A stretch of DNA of 64,000 nt from UBA4971 sp900019985. GTDB lineage: Bacteria; Bacillota; SHA-98; UBA4971. The DNA lies in assembly GCA_050949175.1 (NCBI GenBank), contig JBMNFG010000007.1:62001-126000 (forward strand). The letters are read 5' to 3'. Below, piece after piece: positions 16,868 to 25,708 of this stretch; within the stretch, counting starts at the first letter, position 1; the number at the start of each line of letters is the position of its first letter. Under the pieces are notes generated by a model. That model ran no database searches. It was not told the DNA's origin and was given only the letters and a program-made list of their open reading frames with translations. The translations under genes and the position numbers were made by a program.

Positions 16868-18322
16868 TCAGTATGCTTTTGCGAAGTAAACCCAGTAACC
16901 TGAGGTAGAGCTTTTTCCGCAGTAAATGCACTTTTCATCGCTGGGCTTCGCATCTAAGGGAATGCACCTGATGGTAGCCGCTGTTTCTTCTTTTATAGCT
17001 GCTTCGCATTCGTCCGAGCCGCACCATGGAGCATATATTAAACCTCGCTTATTCTCCATTACAGCCTTGAACTCTTCGTAATCGACGAGGGTATGAGTAT
17101 TCTCATCCATGAACTGTTTAGCTCGAGCGTAAAGCCCTTCTTGAACGCTGTTTAGCAGATCTGTTACTGCGCTCTCCAGGTTGTCCATGGGAACACTGAT
17201 TTTTTCTCCGGTGTCTCTGCGCACTAGGACTACTTTTCCTGCCTTGACATCACGAGGCCCGATCTCCAACCTGATGGGGACTCCTTTCAACTCCCATTCA
17301 TTGAACTTCCAGCCAGGCGAGAATTCTTCTCTGGCATCTATTTCAACTCTCGAGACTTTATCCAGCCGCTCGAAGACATCACGCGCTGCAGCAAGGACAG
17401 TCTCTTCATGGGGCGGAGGCATTATCGGCACGATTATTACCTGTGTGGGAGCGACTCTAGGAGGCACAGCAAGGCCTCGTTCATCTCCGTGAACCATTAT
17501 AATGCCACCGATTAGCCGCGTTGAAACACCCCAAGAAGTCTGCCATACATATTTCAGCTGGTTGTCTTTGTCAAGAAAAGTGATATCAAATACTTTTGCG
17601 AAATTCTGGCCCAGATCATGGGATGTGCCGGCCTGTAGAGCCCTGCCGTCGGTCATAAGGGCTTCAACACAATACGTGGTAACCGCTCCGGCAAATTTTT
17701 CTCGCTCTGTCTTTTTGCCTGTCAGAACGGGTATTGCCAAGTCTTCGGTGAGGAAGCGTCTGTATACTTCAAGCATCTTCAGGGCTTCTTCTTCCGCCTC
17801 CTCCTTCGTTCTGTGGCAGGTATGCCCTTCTTGCCACAAGAATTCAGAGGTTCGCAGAAACAGTCTGGTTGTCTTTTCCCAGCGCACAACGTTTGCCCAT
17901 TGATTTATCAGAACCGGAAGATCTCTCCATGACTTAATCCACTTTGCGTACATGTGCCCTATGATCGTCTCAGATGTCGGCCTTACGACAAGAGGCTCTG
18001 CCAGATCTTCATTGCCTGCTCGAGTTACCCAGGCAACTTCAGGAGCGAAGCCTTCAACGTGCTCAGCTTCTTTCTCGAGGAAGCTTCCTGGTATAAACAG
18101 CGGGAAATAGGCGTTTTTGTGCCCTGTGGCTTTGAAGCGCTTGTCAAGAAGACCCTTCAAATTCTCCCAAATGCCGTACCCGTAAGGACGTATCACCATA
18201 CAGCCTCTCACAGGAGCATAATCAGCCAGTTCGGCACGGAGGACAACGTCCAGGTACCATTGGGAAAAATTCTCTGACTTTGAAGCTATATGCTGCACGA
18301 ATTCTTGCGAGTTCTCTGCCAT
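16868..18322 (-). CDS. proS: Prolyl-tRNA synthetase, archaeal/eukaryotic type
   Basis: This class II aminoacyl-tRNA synthetase of 484 residues charges tRNA-Pro. Class II motifs are visible: VIRPYGYGIWENL, VRPTSETIIGHMYAKWI, RTSEFLWQEGHTCH and GVSTRLIGGIIMVHGDERG. It lacks the inserted editing domain of the common bacterial form and has the short archaeal/eukaryotic architecture, with a C-terminal zinc-type module (CGSDECEAAIKEE, CIYCGKSS). The ATG has AGGAGGG 9 nt upstream on the minus strand. A T-box leader lies just upstream, so expression should respond to uncharged tRNA-Pro. Confidence 0.96.
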   Translation of the reverse strand: MAENSQEFVQHIASKSENFSQWYLDVVLRAELADYAPVRGCMVIRPYGYGIWENLKGLLDKRFKATGHKNAYFPLFIPGSFLEKEAEHVEGFAPEVAWVTRAGNEDLAEPLVVRPTSETIIGHMYAKWIKSWRDLPVLINQWANVVRWEKTTRLFLRTSEFLWQEGHTCHRTKEEAEEEALKMLEVYRRFLTEDLAIPVLTGKKTEREKFAGAVTTYCVEALMTDGRALQAGTSHDLGQNFAKVFDITFLDKDNQLKYVWQTSWGVSTRLIGGIIMVHGDERGLAVPPRVAPTQVIIVPIMPPPHEETVLAAARDVFERLDKVSRVEIDAREEFSPGWKFNEWELKGVPIRLEIGPRDVKAGKVVLVRRDTGEKISVPMDNLESAVTDLLNSVQEGLYARAKQFMDENTHTLVDYEEFKAVMENKRGLIYAPWCGSDECEAAIKEETAATIRCIPLDAKPSDEKCIYCGKSSTSGYWVYFAKAY

Positions 18323-18429
18323 ACCGATATCCCTCCTAATCTCGCTATAAGGAACCTAATTCACATATCGTAGAAAACAGGCTATTTCTATGTTGAATGT
18401 TGGCCAATCTGCTACAACATAAAGAATAA

Positions 18430-18720
18430 TAAAGCCTTCGCCCATTGTGAGGGCGAAGGCTATGTAACCTCCGCGGTACCACCTCGATTGGCGCTGTATT
18501 CTGTGAATACAGCCTCCCGCTCAAGTTCGCATCCATACCTTTTCGGACACAAAATCCCTTTTAACGGCGGGTACCCGTCGAACTCATCGTTCGCAGCTCC
18601 AGGGTGGGCAGCACACTAACGATTGGTGGTAGCCCTCTCAGCAAGCGGGCGACTCTCTGTACTCCGTAGTCAGTGGCAGGCCCCTTCATCACCAAGTTTA
18701 GCGCGATTTACTTGTGGTCA
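18430..18720 (-). ncRNA. T-box riboswitch leader of proS
   Basis: Read on the minus strand, the leader carries the T-box sequence AGGTGGTACCGCGGAGG (plus 18469-18485). The intrinsic terminator GCCTTCGCCC / GGGCGAAGGC (plus 18434-18460) follows. The upstream AGAGAG and AGUA-bulge-like elements of Stem I are present at about 18640-18660. By position it senses uncharged tRNA-Pro and controls proS. I could not fix the specifier codon by eye. Confidence 0.92.
18434..18460 (-). terminator. T-box terminator hairpin
   Basis: A 10-bp stem of GCCTTCGCCC and GGGCGAAGGC with a short loop is followed on the minus strand by a T-rich tract. It is the regulated terminator of the T-box. Confidence 0.88.
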
Positions 18721-18721
18721 T

Positions 18722-18750
18722 ATGATAGCACATTCGCTCTTCGTAGGCAA
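18722..18750 (-). promoter_or_regulatory. Sigma-A promoter of the proS T-box
   Basis: On the minus strand TTGCCT (-35, plus 18745-18750) and TATCAT (-10, plus 18722-18727) are separated by 17 bp. The start would lie just before the T-box. Confidence 0.7.
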
Positions 18751-18774
18751 CTGAATAGCCTTCTCTGTGTGATC

Positions 18775-18822
18775 GGTCTGTCATAATGTCACCCTATAAG
18801 CGGCCTGAGAAAATGTCACCAT
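18775..18822. repeat. Possible insertion-sequence end remnant
   Basis: Two direct copies of AATGTCACC, 29 bp apart, and a spacer with AGCGGCCTGAGAAAA recall the terminal repeats of some IS elements. No transposase gene is nearby, so this would be a solo end. The identification is by resemblance only. Confidence 0.3.
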
Positions 18823-18829
18823 GATAATA

Positions 18830-18897
18830 GGAAGGGGTGTCATTTGTCAAGGCGACCTGCTGAGGTCGCCGTCCCCGAGTGCAACATCGGCTACCCC
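18830..18897. repeat. Outlying copy related to the 2.4-4.5 kb repeat array
   Basis: The segment ending CGCCGTCCCCGAGTGCAA then CATCGGCTACCCC matches the unit end of the array at about 3290-3335. The preceding TGTCAAGGCGACCTGCTGAG matches 3411-3427. A perfect hairpin GGCGACC / GGTCGCC lies at 18851-18870 and may act as a weak terminator for the minus-strand gene. Confidence 0.55.
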
Positions 18898-19449
18898 TTA
18901 TGCCCGCGGTTTGCAGAGAATCTCATGAACCTTCAAGTCGAACACATTATGCGAATGCTCCGGGACTATTACAGCTGCTGTGTCTGCACCTGAACGGCTG
19001 CCTCCCACCGCTATGATTGGCTTTCCGTACGGCACTAAGCCGGCATCCAAGGCCATAATAGAAATCTCTACACATACTTTTAAGCCTTGTGAGATCATTC
19101 GTAAGGCATTTGCAATTATCTCCGCCGGATAGACTCCTCCGAACTTTCTTCTGAGGCCCCTGTCAACACCTGCCAGGACGTGCGTGGTTGTAAGGATCCT
19201 CACTCCTTGAGATGAGAGGTATCTACGTTCATCTTCAGGCATTTCATCGACTCCGGGCTCGGAGAATCCGACATGATGCGTAACACAAATCACCGAGAGA
19301 CCGCTTGCGCCCAGCTCTAATGCCTTACGAACAGTAGCTCCGGTGTTGGAGGCTATAACAATGTGTTCTATCCCATGTTTTCTGCAGGACTCAAGAGCTA
19401 TTTTCAGAGTGTCGACTGTATTCTTGGGTCCGGATTCTTCCCATATCAT
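18898..19449 (-). CDS. Stand-alone pyruvate kinase alpha/beta (PK_C) domain protein
   Basis: This 183-residue protein has the PK_C fold hallmarks IVIASNTGATVRKALELG, VICVTHHVGFSEPGVDEMP, RILTTTHVLAGVDR, GGVYPAEIIANALRM and IAVGGSRSGADTAAVI. Related stand-alone proteins occur in archaea and anaerobic bacteria; function is unknown. It is not a full pyruvate kinase because it lacks the catalytic barrel. AGGAGGGG precedes the start. Confidence 0.8.
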   Translation of the reverse strand: MIWEESGPKNTVDTLKIALESCRKHGIEHIVIASNTGATVRKALELGASGLSVICVTHHVGFSEPGVDEMPEDERRYLSSQGVRILTTTHVLAGVDRGLRRKFGGVYPAEIIANALRMISQGLKVCVEISIMALDAGLVPYGKPIIAVGGSRSGADTAAVIVPEHSHNVFDLKVHEILCKPRA

Positions 19450-19481
19450 TTAAGACCCCTCCTTTGACGATAGATGATTAT

Positions 19482-20171
19482 CTAAAGCCAATGGAACAGT
19501 CGGATGAGAAAAGGTGCTACAGCTATTGCAGGCAACAAGTTTGCCACATGGATCTTTTTAATACCCAGCATATTAATGCCTATCCCAACAATGAGCAATC
19601 CGCCTGTTGCCGTCATCTCGACTATCGCAGCATCGGTCAGGACTTGACTTACGAAAGACGCAAGCAGTGTAAGCGTCCCTTGGTAGATAAAAACCGCGAC
19701 AGCAGATAGGGCGACACCGATTCCCATAGCTGCACCGAAAGCAATGGAGGAGAAGCCGTCCATAATGGATTTCGTCATTAGGATGTGATAGTTACCTGAA
19801 ATGCCGTCCTCAAGCGAACCGAGAATAGCCATTGGCCCTATACAGAAAAGGAGAGTTGCTGTGAGAAAGCCTTCAGCGATCCGTGATTTCTCAGTTGCAA
19901 AGCGCATTTCAAGACGGGATGCCGCAGACTCGAGACGTCCCTCAATATCGATGCCGGCTCCTATGGTTCCCCCGATTATTAAGGAAAACAATGTCATAAT
20001 AACGTTCTGCGTTTCCAGAGCCAGTTTTATTCCAAGGAAAATTGTGAATATCCCGATGCCTTGGAACGCTACATCTGAAACCCTCTCAGGTATGCGTTTC
20101 TTCAGCATAATGCCAAGGCTTGTCCCGCCTAAGACTGCTATTACATTGATTAGAGTTCCTTTCATGGGCAT
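19482..20171 (-). CDS. DUF554 family membrane protein
   Basis: This integral membrane protein of about 230 residues has the DUF554 start MKGTLINVIAVLGGTSLG, IGIFTIFLGIKLAL, TLLFCIGPMAILGSLEDG and MDGFSSIAFGAAMGIGVALS. The reading frame opens at 20348, but AGGAGG with 8-nt spacing marks the ATG at 20171 on the minus strand as the start. About seven helices are expected. Function is unknown; a transport role is only a guess. Confidence 0.85.
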   Translation of the reverse strand: MPMKGTLINVIAVLGGTSLGIMLKKRIPERVSDVAFQGIGIFTIFLGIKLALETQNVIMTLFSLIIGGTIGAGIDIEGRLESAASRLEMRFATEKSRIAEGFLTATLLFCIGPMAILGSLEDGISGNYHILMTKSIMDGFSSIAFGAAMGIGVALSAVAVFIYQGTLTLLASFVSQVLTDAAIVEMTATGGLLIVGIGINMLGIKKIHVANLLPAIAVAPFLIRLFHWL

Positions 20172-20367
20172 GTCCGTTGCCTCCTGATGCATCTTAACGT
20201 CAGATTGAGCCAGAAGCAATGAAAGACGTACTTTTCTAGCTGTCCTGCAATCTGCTTCGAAGTTAAAAGCTCCATTTCTACACACAGCCGTGGAATCCCT
20301 GCTGTAGTTCAGCAAGAAGGTTGGCAAAGCCCCCCTAAAAAGAAGCATACCTGGCTTAGGCTTGGAG

Positions 20368-20454
20368 TCATCGCCCTCTTTTCACTATAACGATACAAGT
20401 CTTCTTTCGCCGCTTGAAGATCGGCCCAAGGAGTCTCTCAAGTAGTTGATACAT
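20368..20454 (-). CDS. Small basic peptide, 28 residues, unknown function
   Basis: A 28-codon ORF starts with ATG at 20454 on the minus strand, with a perfect AGGAGG (plus 20463-20468) and 8-nt spacing. The product starts with an amphipathic MYQLLERLLGPIF segment, then a KRRKK cluster, then CIVIVKRGR. It lies upstream of the DUF554 gene on the same strand. It is not similar to any small protein I recognise. The ribosome-binding site makes it a better candidate than chance, but it is too short for certainty. Confidence 0.45.
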   Translation of the reverse strand: MYQLLERLLGPIFKRRKKTCIVIVKRGR

Positions 20455-20469
20455 GGGAATAACCTCCTA

Positions 20470-20969
20470 ATAATGGCTATACTTCACCTGTGTCATACCT
20501 GTGTACCATCTTCTGCATACATATTTAAGTGACGGTTTCTCAACGGTTTTTCATAACGACAAAAATGGAAAGATCTTTAACTATAGACCATAATATCCTT
20601 GGGAAGGTAGAATTGTGCAGGCTTATAAGAAGGCGATTCGGTTTTATTTTTCAGCGCAACTGAAGGAGAAGGAATCGCAACATTTTAGTCTAATATATAA
20701 TTTGGTTAGTAATGTAAGTGTCAGTTTTATTCTACATATTTACTAAGATTGGCTTACTTCTGGCTTTCCGAAACGTTTTGTGTCTTCTTTGGGTACAGAC
20801 CGAGGAAATGTTGCGAGGACAGTGATGCAAAAAGTAGGCCCGGTACCGACTAAGTACAGCCTACGAGTAGACCGAACCGGGAACGGGTGGCAGCGCTTAC
20901 TGAAGGACGCAATTTCATACGGATTTCCGGATGAAGTTAGAGGGAGATGCCTTCACAGGATCAGGACGT
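20470..20969. other. Gene-free region upstream of the glycine riboswitch
   Basis: AT-rich from 20500 to 20760, with a TATAAT at 20696-20701 lacking a good -35. From 20776 the composition changes and an inverted repeat CCCGGT (20839-20844) / ACCGGG (20876-20881) encloses further pairing segments. No gene is called; a 68-codon ORF over 20780-20986 lacks a ribosome-binding site and runs into the riboswitch. Confidence 0.4.
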
Positions 20970-21168
20970 TATCCTGGGATCCGTAGTAGAAGGAGCCGAA
21001 GGAGCAAGATGCCTTTCAGGCCGTGAGGTATCCAAACTCTCAGGCAAAAGCACCTCCAGCTGACGGACCTCTGGAGAGGCGCATTCTGGGTTTTTGAGGG
21101 CGCCGCCGAAGGAGTAACCCGCCCGGTCTGCCGGCAGACGGGGAATCTCTCAGGCGACAGGACAGGGA
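20970..21168 (+). ncRNA. Tandem glycine riboswitch
   Basis: Two glycine aptamers in series are visible. The first has GCCGAAGGAGCAAG and AACTCTCAGGCAAAAG. The second has GCCGCCGAAGGAGTAA and AATCTCTCAGGCGACAGG. They precede gcvT and a terminator-like hairpin, so glycine should turn on the cleavage operon. Confidence 0.95.
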
Positions 21169-21197
21169 AACGGGCAGCAGACTTTGCCCGTTTTTTT
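21169..21197 (+). terminator. Riboswitch expression-platform terminator
   Basis: AACGGGCA and TGCCCGTT form an 8-bp stem followed by TTTTTTT. It lies between the second aptamer and gcvT and is the likely regulated terminator. Confidence 0.88.
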
Positions 21198-21235
21198 CTT
21201 AAGAGCAATGAAGAATAACCAAGGAGGTGCTCGCT

Positions 21236-22354
21236 ATGGCTGAAGCCCATGGTGGTGAAGCAAAGAAAACTCCTCTATACGATGCTCATATCCGCGCCGG
21301 GGCAAGAATGATCGATTTTGGTGGTTGGCTTATGCCGGTGTATTACCGGGGAATTGTTGAAGAGCACAGGAAAGTACGGCAAGCTGTGGGTTTATTCGAT
21401 CTCTGTCACATGGGAGAAGTCAGGGTTACCGGTCCGAAGGCCCTTGAATATCTGCAGAAGACTACCACTAACGACGTAGCTGCACTGGAGGTAGGTCAAG
21501 TCCAATATACACTGCTTTGTTACCCTGATGGCGGGATAGTTGACGATATACTGGTATCCAGGACAGAGGACGGCTACTACCTTATCTTGAATGCTGCAAA
21601 CACTGCCAAAGATATAGAATGGCTTATGTCTCATGCAGAAGACGGTGTAGAGATCAAAGACGAGTCAGCTGAGACTGCTCTTTTGGCAATACAAGGGCCT
21701 CATGCAGCAGCACTGCTTCGCGAGTTGACTGACGCGGACTTGGACAAAATCTATTATTATCAAGCTACTTTCGGCAGAGTATCAGGTGTTGATTGTTTTA
21801 TATCCCGTACAGGATATACAGGGGAAGACGGATTTGAGCTGTTTTTCCATCACACCCATGCCCAGGAGCTTTGGGATACGCTGCTAGAGGCAGGTTCCAA
21901 GTATGATATCGAACCTATCGGCCTCGGAGCCCGTGATACCCTCCGCCTTGAGATGGGGTATTCGCTCTACGGAAATGAGCTGGATGAGAAGACTATTCCT
22001 CCGGAGGCAGGCTTAGGTTGGGTTGTATCGAAGACAAAAGGCGATTTTATCGGGAAGGATGCTATTGACCGGGTCAGAAAAGAGGGTGTTTCCCGACGTA
22101 TCACCGGGTTCAAGTTGCTTGAGCGAGGGATTCCCAGGACAGGTTATGAGATCGAAAAAGATGGCCAGGTCGTGGGAGTTGTGACCAGTGGTTCTCTATC
22201 TCCCATGCTAGGTATCGGGATCGGCATGTGTTACGTTCCTCCTGACCTGGCTAAAGCAGGCAATCAGTTCGATGTTATCATCAGGGGAAAGAGAATCCCT
22301 GCTGAGTCTGTGAAACCTCCTTTTGTGGAGGCGAAGGTTAGGAGGGCTAAGTAA
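21236..22354 (+). CDS. gcvT: Glycine cleavage system T protein (aminomethyltransferase)
   Basis: GcvT transfers the methylene group from the lipoyl arm of GcvH to tetrahydrofolate and releases ammonia. The protein has the family signatures FGGWLMPVYYRGIVEEH, FDLCHMGEV, YTLLCYPDGGIVDD, LNAANTAKD and SRTGYTGEDGFELF, at about 372 residues. The frame opens at GTG 21227, but AAGGAGG with 9-nt spacing marks the ATG at 21236. It is the first gene under the glycine riboswitch. Confidence 0.97.
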   Translation: MAEAHGGEAKKTPLYDAHIRAGARMIDFGGWLMPVYYRGIVEEHRKVRQAVGLFDLCHMGEVRVTGPKALEYLQKTTTNDVAALEVGQVQYTLLCYPDGGIVDDILVSRTEDGYYLILNAANTAKDIEWLMSHAEDGVEIKDESAETALLAIQGPHAAALLRELTDADLDKIYYYQATFGRVSGVDCFISRTGYTGEDGFELFFHHTHAQELWDTLLEAGSKYDIEPIGLGARDTLRLEMGYSLYGNELDEKTIPPEAGLGWVVSKTKGDFIGKDAIDRVRKEGVSRRITGFKLLERGIPRTGYEIEKDGQVVGVVTSGSLSPMLGIGIGMCYVPPDLAKAGNQFDVIIRGKRIPAESVKPPFVEAKVRRAK

Positions 22355-22382
22355 TAAGCAGGTTATTATGTTGTGTCAGGGA

Positions 22383-22398
22383 TGTTCCACGTGAAACA
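22383..22398. promoter_or_regulatory. parS site between gcvT and gcvH
   Basis: TGTTCCACGTGAAACA is identical to the parS found in B. subtilis spo0J and matches the consensus TGTTNCACGTGAAACA. It lies 20 kb from parB in a short intergenic gap. Confidence 0.9.
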
Positions 22399-22521
22399 CT
22401 AGATTATCCCAGTGTTTTCACGTTTAGCGTCGGCTTGTAAGACCATGGCAATCTGATGAGAGATAAAGAATGAATGGAAATCTACTTGCATTAAACTTTA
22501 AAGGTAAGGAGGAGATATCAC

Positions 22522-22911
22522 ATGTATCCAAAGGATCTGAAGTACACAGAAAAGCATGAATGGGTGCGCGTTGAAGGAAACGAAGCGACTGTAGGTATTA
22601 CCTATTTTGCCCAGGACCAACTTGGTGCAATCGTTGGAGTAGGCTTGCCTGATGAAGGAATAGACGTGGAGAAAGGTTCAGAGCTGGCAGACCTCGACTC
22701 AATGAAGACAGCGGATCAGATTTTTGCGCCTATAAGCGGAAGGATAGTAAGAGTGAATACAGCATTGGATGCCCAGCCTGAACTGCTAAACGATGACCCG
22801 TACGGCGACGGATGGGTCGTTGTGATTGAGATGAGCGACGTATCGGAGCTGGACGACCTGATGTCTGCGGAAGAATACGAAGCCCACGTTGCCAAGGAGG
22901 CTGGAGAGTAA
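22522..22911 (+). CDS. gcvH: Glycine cleavage system H protein
   Basis: GcvH is the lipoylated carrier that moves the aminomethyl group between the P and T proteins. The 129-residue protein starts MYPKDLKYTEKHEWVRVEG and has GITYFAQDQLG. The lipoyl site is Lys62 in LDSMKTADQIFAP; the usual ESVKA(V/A)S context is changed but the lysine is in place. AAGGAGG precedes the ATG. It overlaps gcvPA by one base, and the nearby lipoate genes would supply its cofactor. Confidence 0.96.
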   Translation: MYPKDLKYTEKHEWVRVEGNEATVGITYFAQDQLGAIVGVGLPDEGIDVEKGSELADLDSMKTADQIFAPISGRIVRVNTALDAQPELLNDDPYGDGWVVVIEMSDVSELDDLMSAEEYEAHVAKEAGE

Positions 22912-24251
22912 TGGACTACGTTCCCCATACAAATGAGGACCGTAGTGAGATGCTGAAAGCCATCGGCATTTCCGGTATTGAAGAGCTGTTTTCGGACATC
23001 CCCTCCGAAGTCAAACTCGATCGCAAGCTAGACTTGCCGCCTCCCATGTCCGAATTAGAGCTCAGGAAGCACCTCTCGGAGCTTGCCGGGAAGAATACTA
23101 CCACTGACGACATGGTTTCATTCCTGGGTGCAGGAGTATATGACCACTATGTACCAAGTGTTGTAAAACACATAATCTCGCGGTCTGAGTTTTATACCGC
23201 ATATACTCCGTACCAGGCAGAGGTAAGCCAGGGAATGCTCCAGTCCATCTTCGAATACCAGACGCTTATGTGCGAACTGACCGGGCTGGACATCAGCAAT
23301 GCATCGCTTTATGACGGAGCAACTGCGATTGCTGAAGCTGCAACGATGTCGAGCAGGCTAACTCGCAGACAGGAAATAATCATTTCCCAGGCTGTTCACC
23401 CTGAATACCGCAGCACATTGAAAACATACGCCTATAACCTGGGACTGGAGGTAAAAGAGGTTCCTTTCACAGACGGTTCAACTGATATCGAAGCCATAAA
23501 AGAGCTTGTCTCCGATAAGACAGCCTGCGTCATTCTGCAAAACCCGAACTTCTTCGGTTGCATAGAGAATATGGCTCTTGCAGCAGAAGCGGCTCACGAG
23601 AAGAAGGCACTCTTTGTGGCGTGTGTTGACCCGATATCTTTAGGCATCCTCGCTGCTCCGGGTGAGTATGGTGCTGATATCGCAGTAGGTGAAGCCCAGG
23701 GCCTCGGTATTCCTATGGGCTTTGGCGGCCCGCATCTGGGCTTTATGACTTGTCGCCAGCAGTATATCAGACAGATGCCAGGCAGAGTTGTAGGCGAAAC
23801 CCGTGATAACCAGGGACGTCGAGGATATATCCTGACCCTGCAAGCCAGAGAGCAGCATATCAGGCGGGAAAGGGCGACGTCAAATATCTGCTCTAACCAG
23901 GCTCTCTGCGCCCTTGCTGCAACAGTATACCTCTCGTGGCTGGGAAAGCAAGGGATAAAGGAAGTCGCAGAGCAGTGCATGGCAAAGGCACATTATGCAT
24001 GTGAGGAGCTTTCCAAGATTCCGGGAGTTGAACGAATGCATCGAGCACCTTTCTTCAAGGAATTTGCAATAAGGACGCCTGTGAACCCTGAGACGCTCTC
24101 AAAAGGCCTCCTCGAGTCCAATATTCTGGGTGGACTGCCTCTAGGAAGGTTCTACCCTGAGCTGTCTGATTCTCTGTTGATTGCAGTGACGGAGAAGAGG
24201 ACAAAAGAAGAGATTGATGGGCTATGCCGGGCATTGGAGGGATTAGTATGA
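22911..24251 (+). CDS. gcvPA: Glycine dehydrogenase (decarboxylating) subunit 1
   Basis: This is the N-terminal half of the two-subunit P protein that decarboxylates glycine. Motifs are MLKAIGISGIEELFSDIP, YTPYQAEVSQGMLQSIFEYQ, SLYDGATAIAEAA, ILQNPNFFG and GFGGPHLGFM. The length of 446 residues is typical of split P systems. The start overlaps the gcvH stop (TAATG). The last bases overlap gcvPB. Confidence 0.97.
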   Translation: MDYVPHTNEDRSEMLKAIGISGIEELFSDIPSEVKLDRKLDLPPPMSELELRKHLSELAGKNTTTDDMVSFLGAGVYDHYVPSVVKHIISRSEFYTAYTPYQAEVSQGMLQSIFEYQTLMCELTGLDISNASLYDGATAIAEAATMSSRLTRRQEIIISQAVHPEYRSTLKTYAYNLGLEVKEVPFTDGSTDIEAIKELVSDKTACVILQNPNFFGCIENMALAAEAAHEKKALFVACVDPISLGILAAPGEYGADIAVGEAQGLGIPMGFGGPHLGFMTCRQQYIRQMPGRVVGETRDNQGRRGYILTLQAREQHIRRERATSNICSNQALCALAATVYLSWLGKQGIKEVAEQCMAKAHYACEELSKIPGVERMHRAPFFKEFAIRTPVNPETLSKGLLESNILGGLPLGRFYPELSDSLLIAVTEKRTKEEIDGLCRALEGLV

Positions 24252-25708
24252 GTATGCCGTTGATTTTCGAAAAGAGCAGACCGGGCCGTAAAGCATATTC
24301 CTTGCCTGAGCTTGATGTGCCGAAGAAGGAGACTTCTGACTCATTACCGGAATGGGCACGTCGAAAACAGGATCCTTCCTTGCCTGAGATAAGTGAAGTC
24401 GACCTTATTCGCCACTTTACCGAGCTGTCCCGGCGTAACTTCGGGGTGGATCAAGGGTTCTATCCTCTTGGGTCATGTACGATGAAGTACAACCCCAAGA
24501 TAAACGAAGATGTCGCGGCGCTTCCTGGATTTAACAACATCCATCCGTATCAGCCTGAAGAACTGGTTCAGGGCGCGCTGGAATTGATGTACGAATTCGG
24601 GCGGGATCTCTGCGAGATCAGCGGGATGCACGAAGCATCGCTTCAGCCTGCTGCAGGGGCCCATGGCGAGCTTACCGGACTCATGATAATAAAGGCATAT
24701 CATGAGAGCCGTGGGGAAGGCGAAAAGAGGACAAAGGTGATCGTTCCTGACTCAGCCCACGGAACTAACCCTGCAAGTGCAGCGTTTTGCGGCTATCGGG
24801 TTGTTGAAGTGAAGTCAGATGAACGAGGAGGAGTGGATCTCGATTCCCTCCGGGAAGTTATCTCCGACGATGTTGCAGCTCTCATGTTGACGAACCCTAA
24901 TACCCTCGGCCTGTTCGACGAGAATGCTGTTGAGATCGCGGAAATCGTTCACAATGCCGGAGGACTTCTCTATTACGACGGCGCCAATATGAACGCGATA
25001 GTAGGTATAGTCCGACCGGGCGACATGGGTTTTGACGTCCTTCACTATAACGTCCATAAGACGTTCTCTGCACCGCATGGCGGCGGCGGGCCAGGTTGTG
25101 GCGCCATTGCAGTCAAGGAATTTTTGGCACCGTTCCTCCCGGTACCGGTCGTTGAGAAACAGGGTGACAGATACGTCCTGAACTATAACAGGCCTCAGTC
25201 GATCGGTATGGTTAAGGGATTCTACGGCAACTTCAATGTCATGGTTAAGGGATTTGCGTATATCAGGTCCCTTGGAGCGGAAGGGTTACGCAAAGTGGCT
25301 GAGACCGCTGTCCTTAACGCGAACTATGTCATGACAAAGCTCAAGGAGTACTACAACTTGCCATACGATCGTTTCTGCAAGCATGAGTTCGTCATTGACT
25401 CGTCTCGCCAGGTTAAGCATGGGGTGCACACCGGTGATATTGCTAAAGCCCTTCTTGATCTGGCATTCCACGCTCCGACGATTTACTTCCCGCTTATTGT
25501 CAGGGAGGCAATGATGATTGAGCCTACGGAGACGGAATCAAAGGAGACGTTGGACGCTTTCATTGAAGCCATGATCAAGATCGCCGAGTTGGCTGAGACT
25601 TCGCCTGAGACGCTGCAAACAGCGCCACACCATACGGTTGTCGGTAGGCTGGACGATGTTACTGCTGCAAGGAAGCCTATACCTCGTTGGACTCCGCCTG
25701 AGGAGTAG
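24248..25708 (+). CDS. gcvPB: Glycine dehydrogenase (decarboxylating) subunit 2
   Basis: This is the PLP-binding half of the split P protein. It shows FYPLGSCTMKYNPKINED, AGAHGELTGLMI, DSAHGTNPASAAFCGY and HYNVHKTFSAPHGGGGPG with the PLP lysine at about residue 271. The frame opens at 24224, but GGAGGG at 24236-24241 and overlap with the gcvPA stop mark the ATG at 24248. It ends the core gcv operon. The L protein (lpd) is not in the window. Confidence 0.97.
   Translation: MSMPLIFEKSRPGRKAYSLPELDVPKKETSDSLPEWARRKQDPSLPEISEVDLIRHFTELSRRNFGVDQGFYPLGSCTMKYNPKINEDVAALPGFNNIHPYQPEELVQGALELMYEFGRDLCEISGMHEASLQPAAGAHGELTGLMIIKAYHESRGEGEKRTKVIVPDSAHGTNPASAAFCGYRVVEVKSDERGGVDLDSLREVISDDVAALMLTNPNTLGLFDENAVEIAEIVHNAGGLLYYDGANMNAIVGIVRPGDMGFDVLHYNVHKTFSAPHGGGGPGCGAIAVKEFLAPFLPVPVVEKQGDRYVLNYNRPQSIGMVKGFYGNFNVMVKGFAYIRSLGAEGLRKVAETAVLNANYVMTKLKEYYNLPYDRFCKHEFVIDSSRQVKHGVHTGDIAKALLDLAFHAPTIYFPLIVREAMMIEPTETESKETLDAFIEAMIKIAELAETSPETLQTAPHHTVVGRLDDVTAARKPIPRWTPPEE

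Noticed and set aside
20780..20986. 68-codon ORF upstream of gcvT
   Set aside because: No ribosome-binding site, and it runs into the glycine riboswitch.
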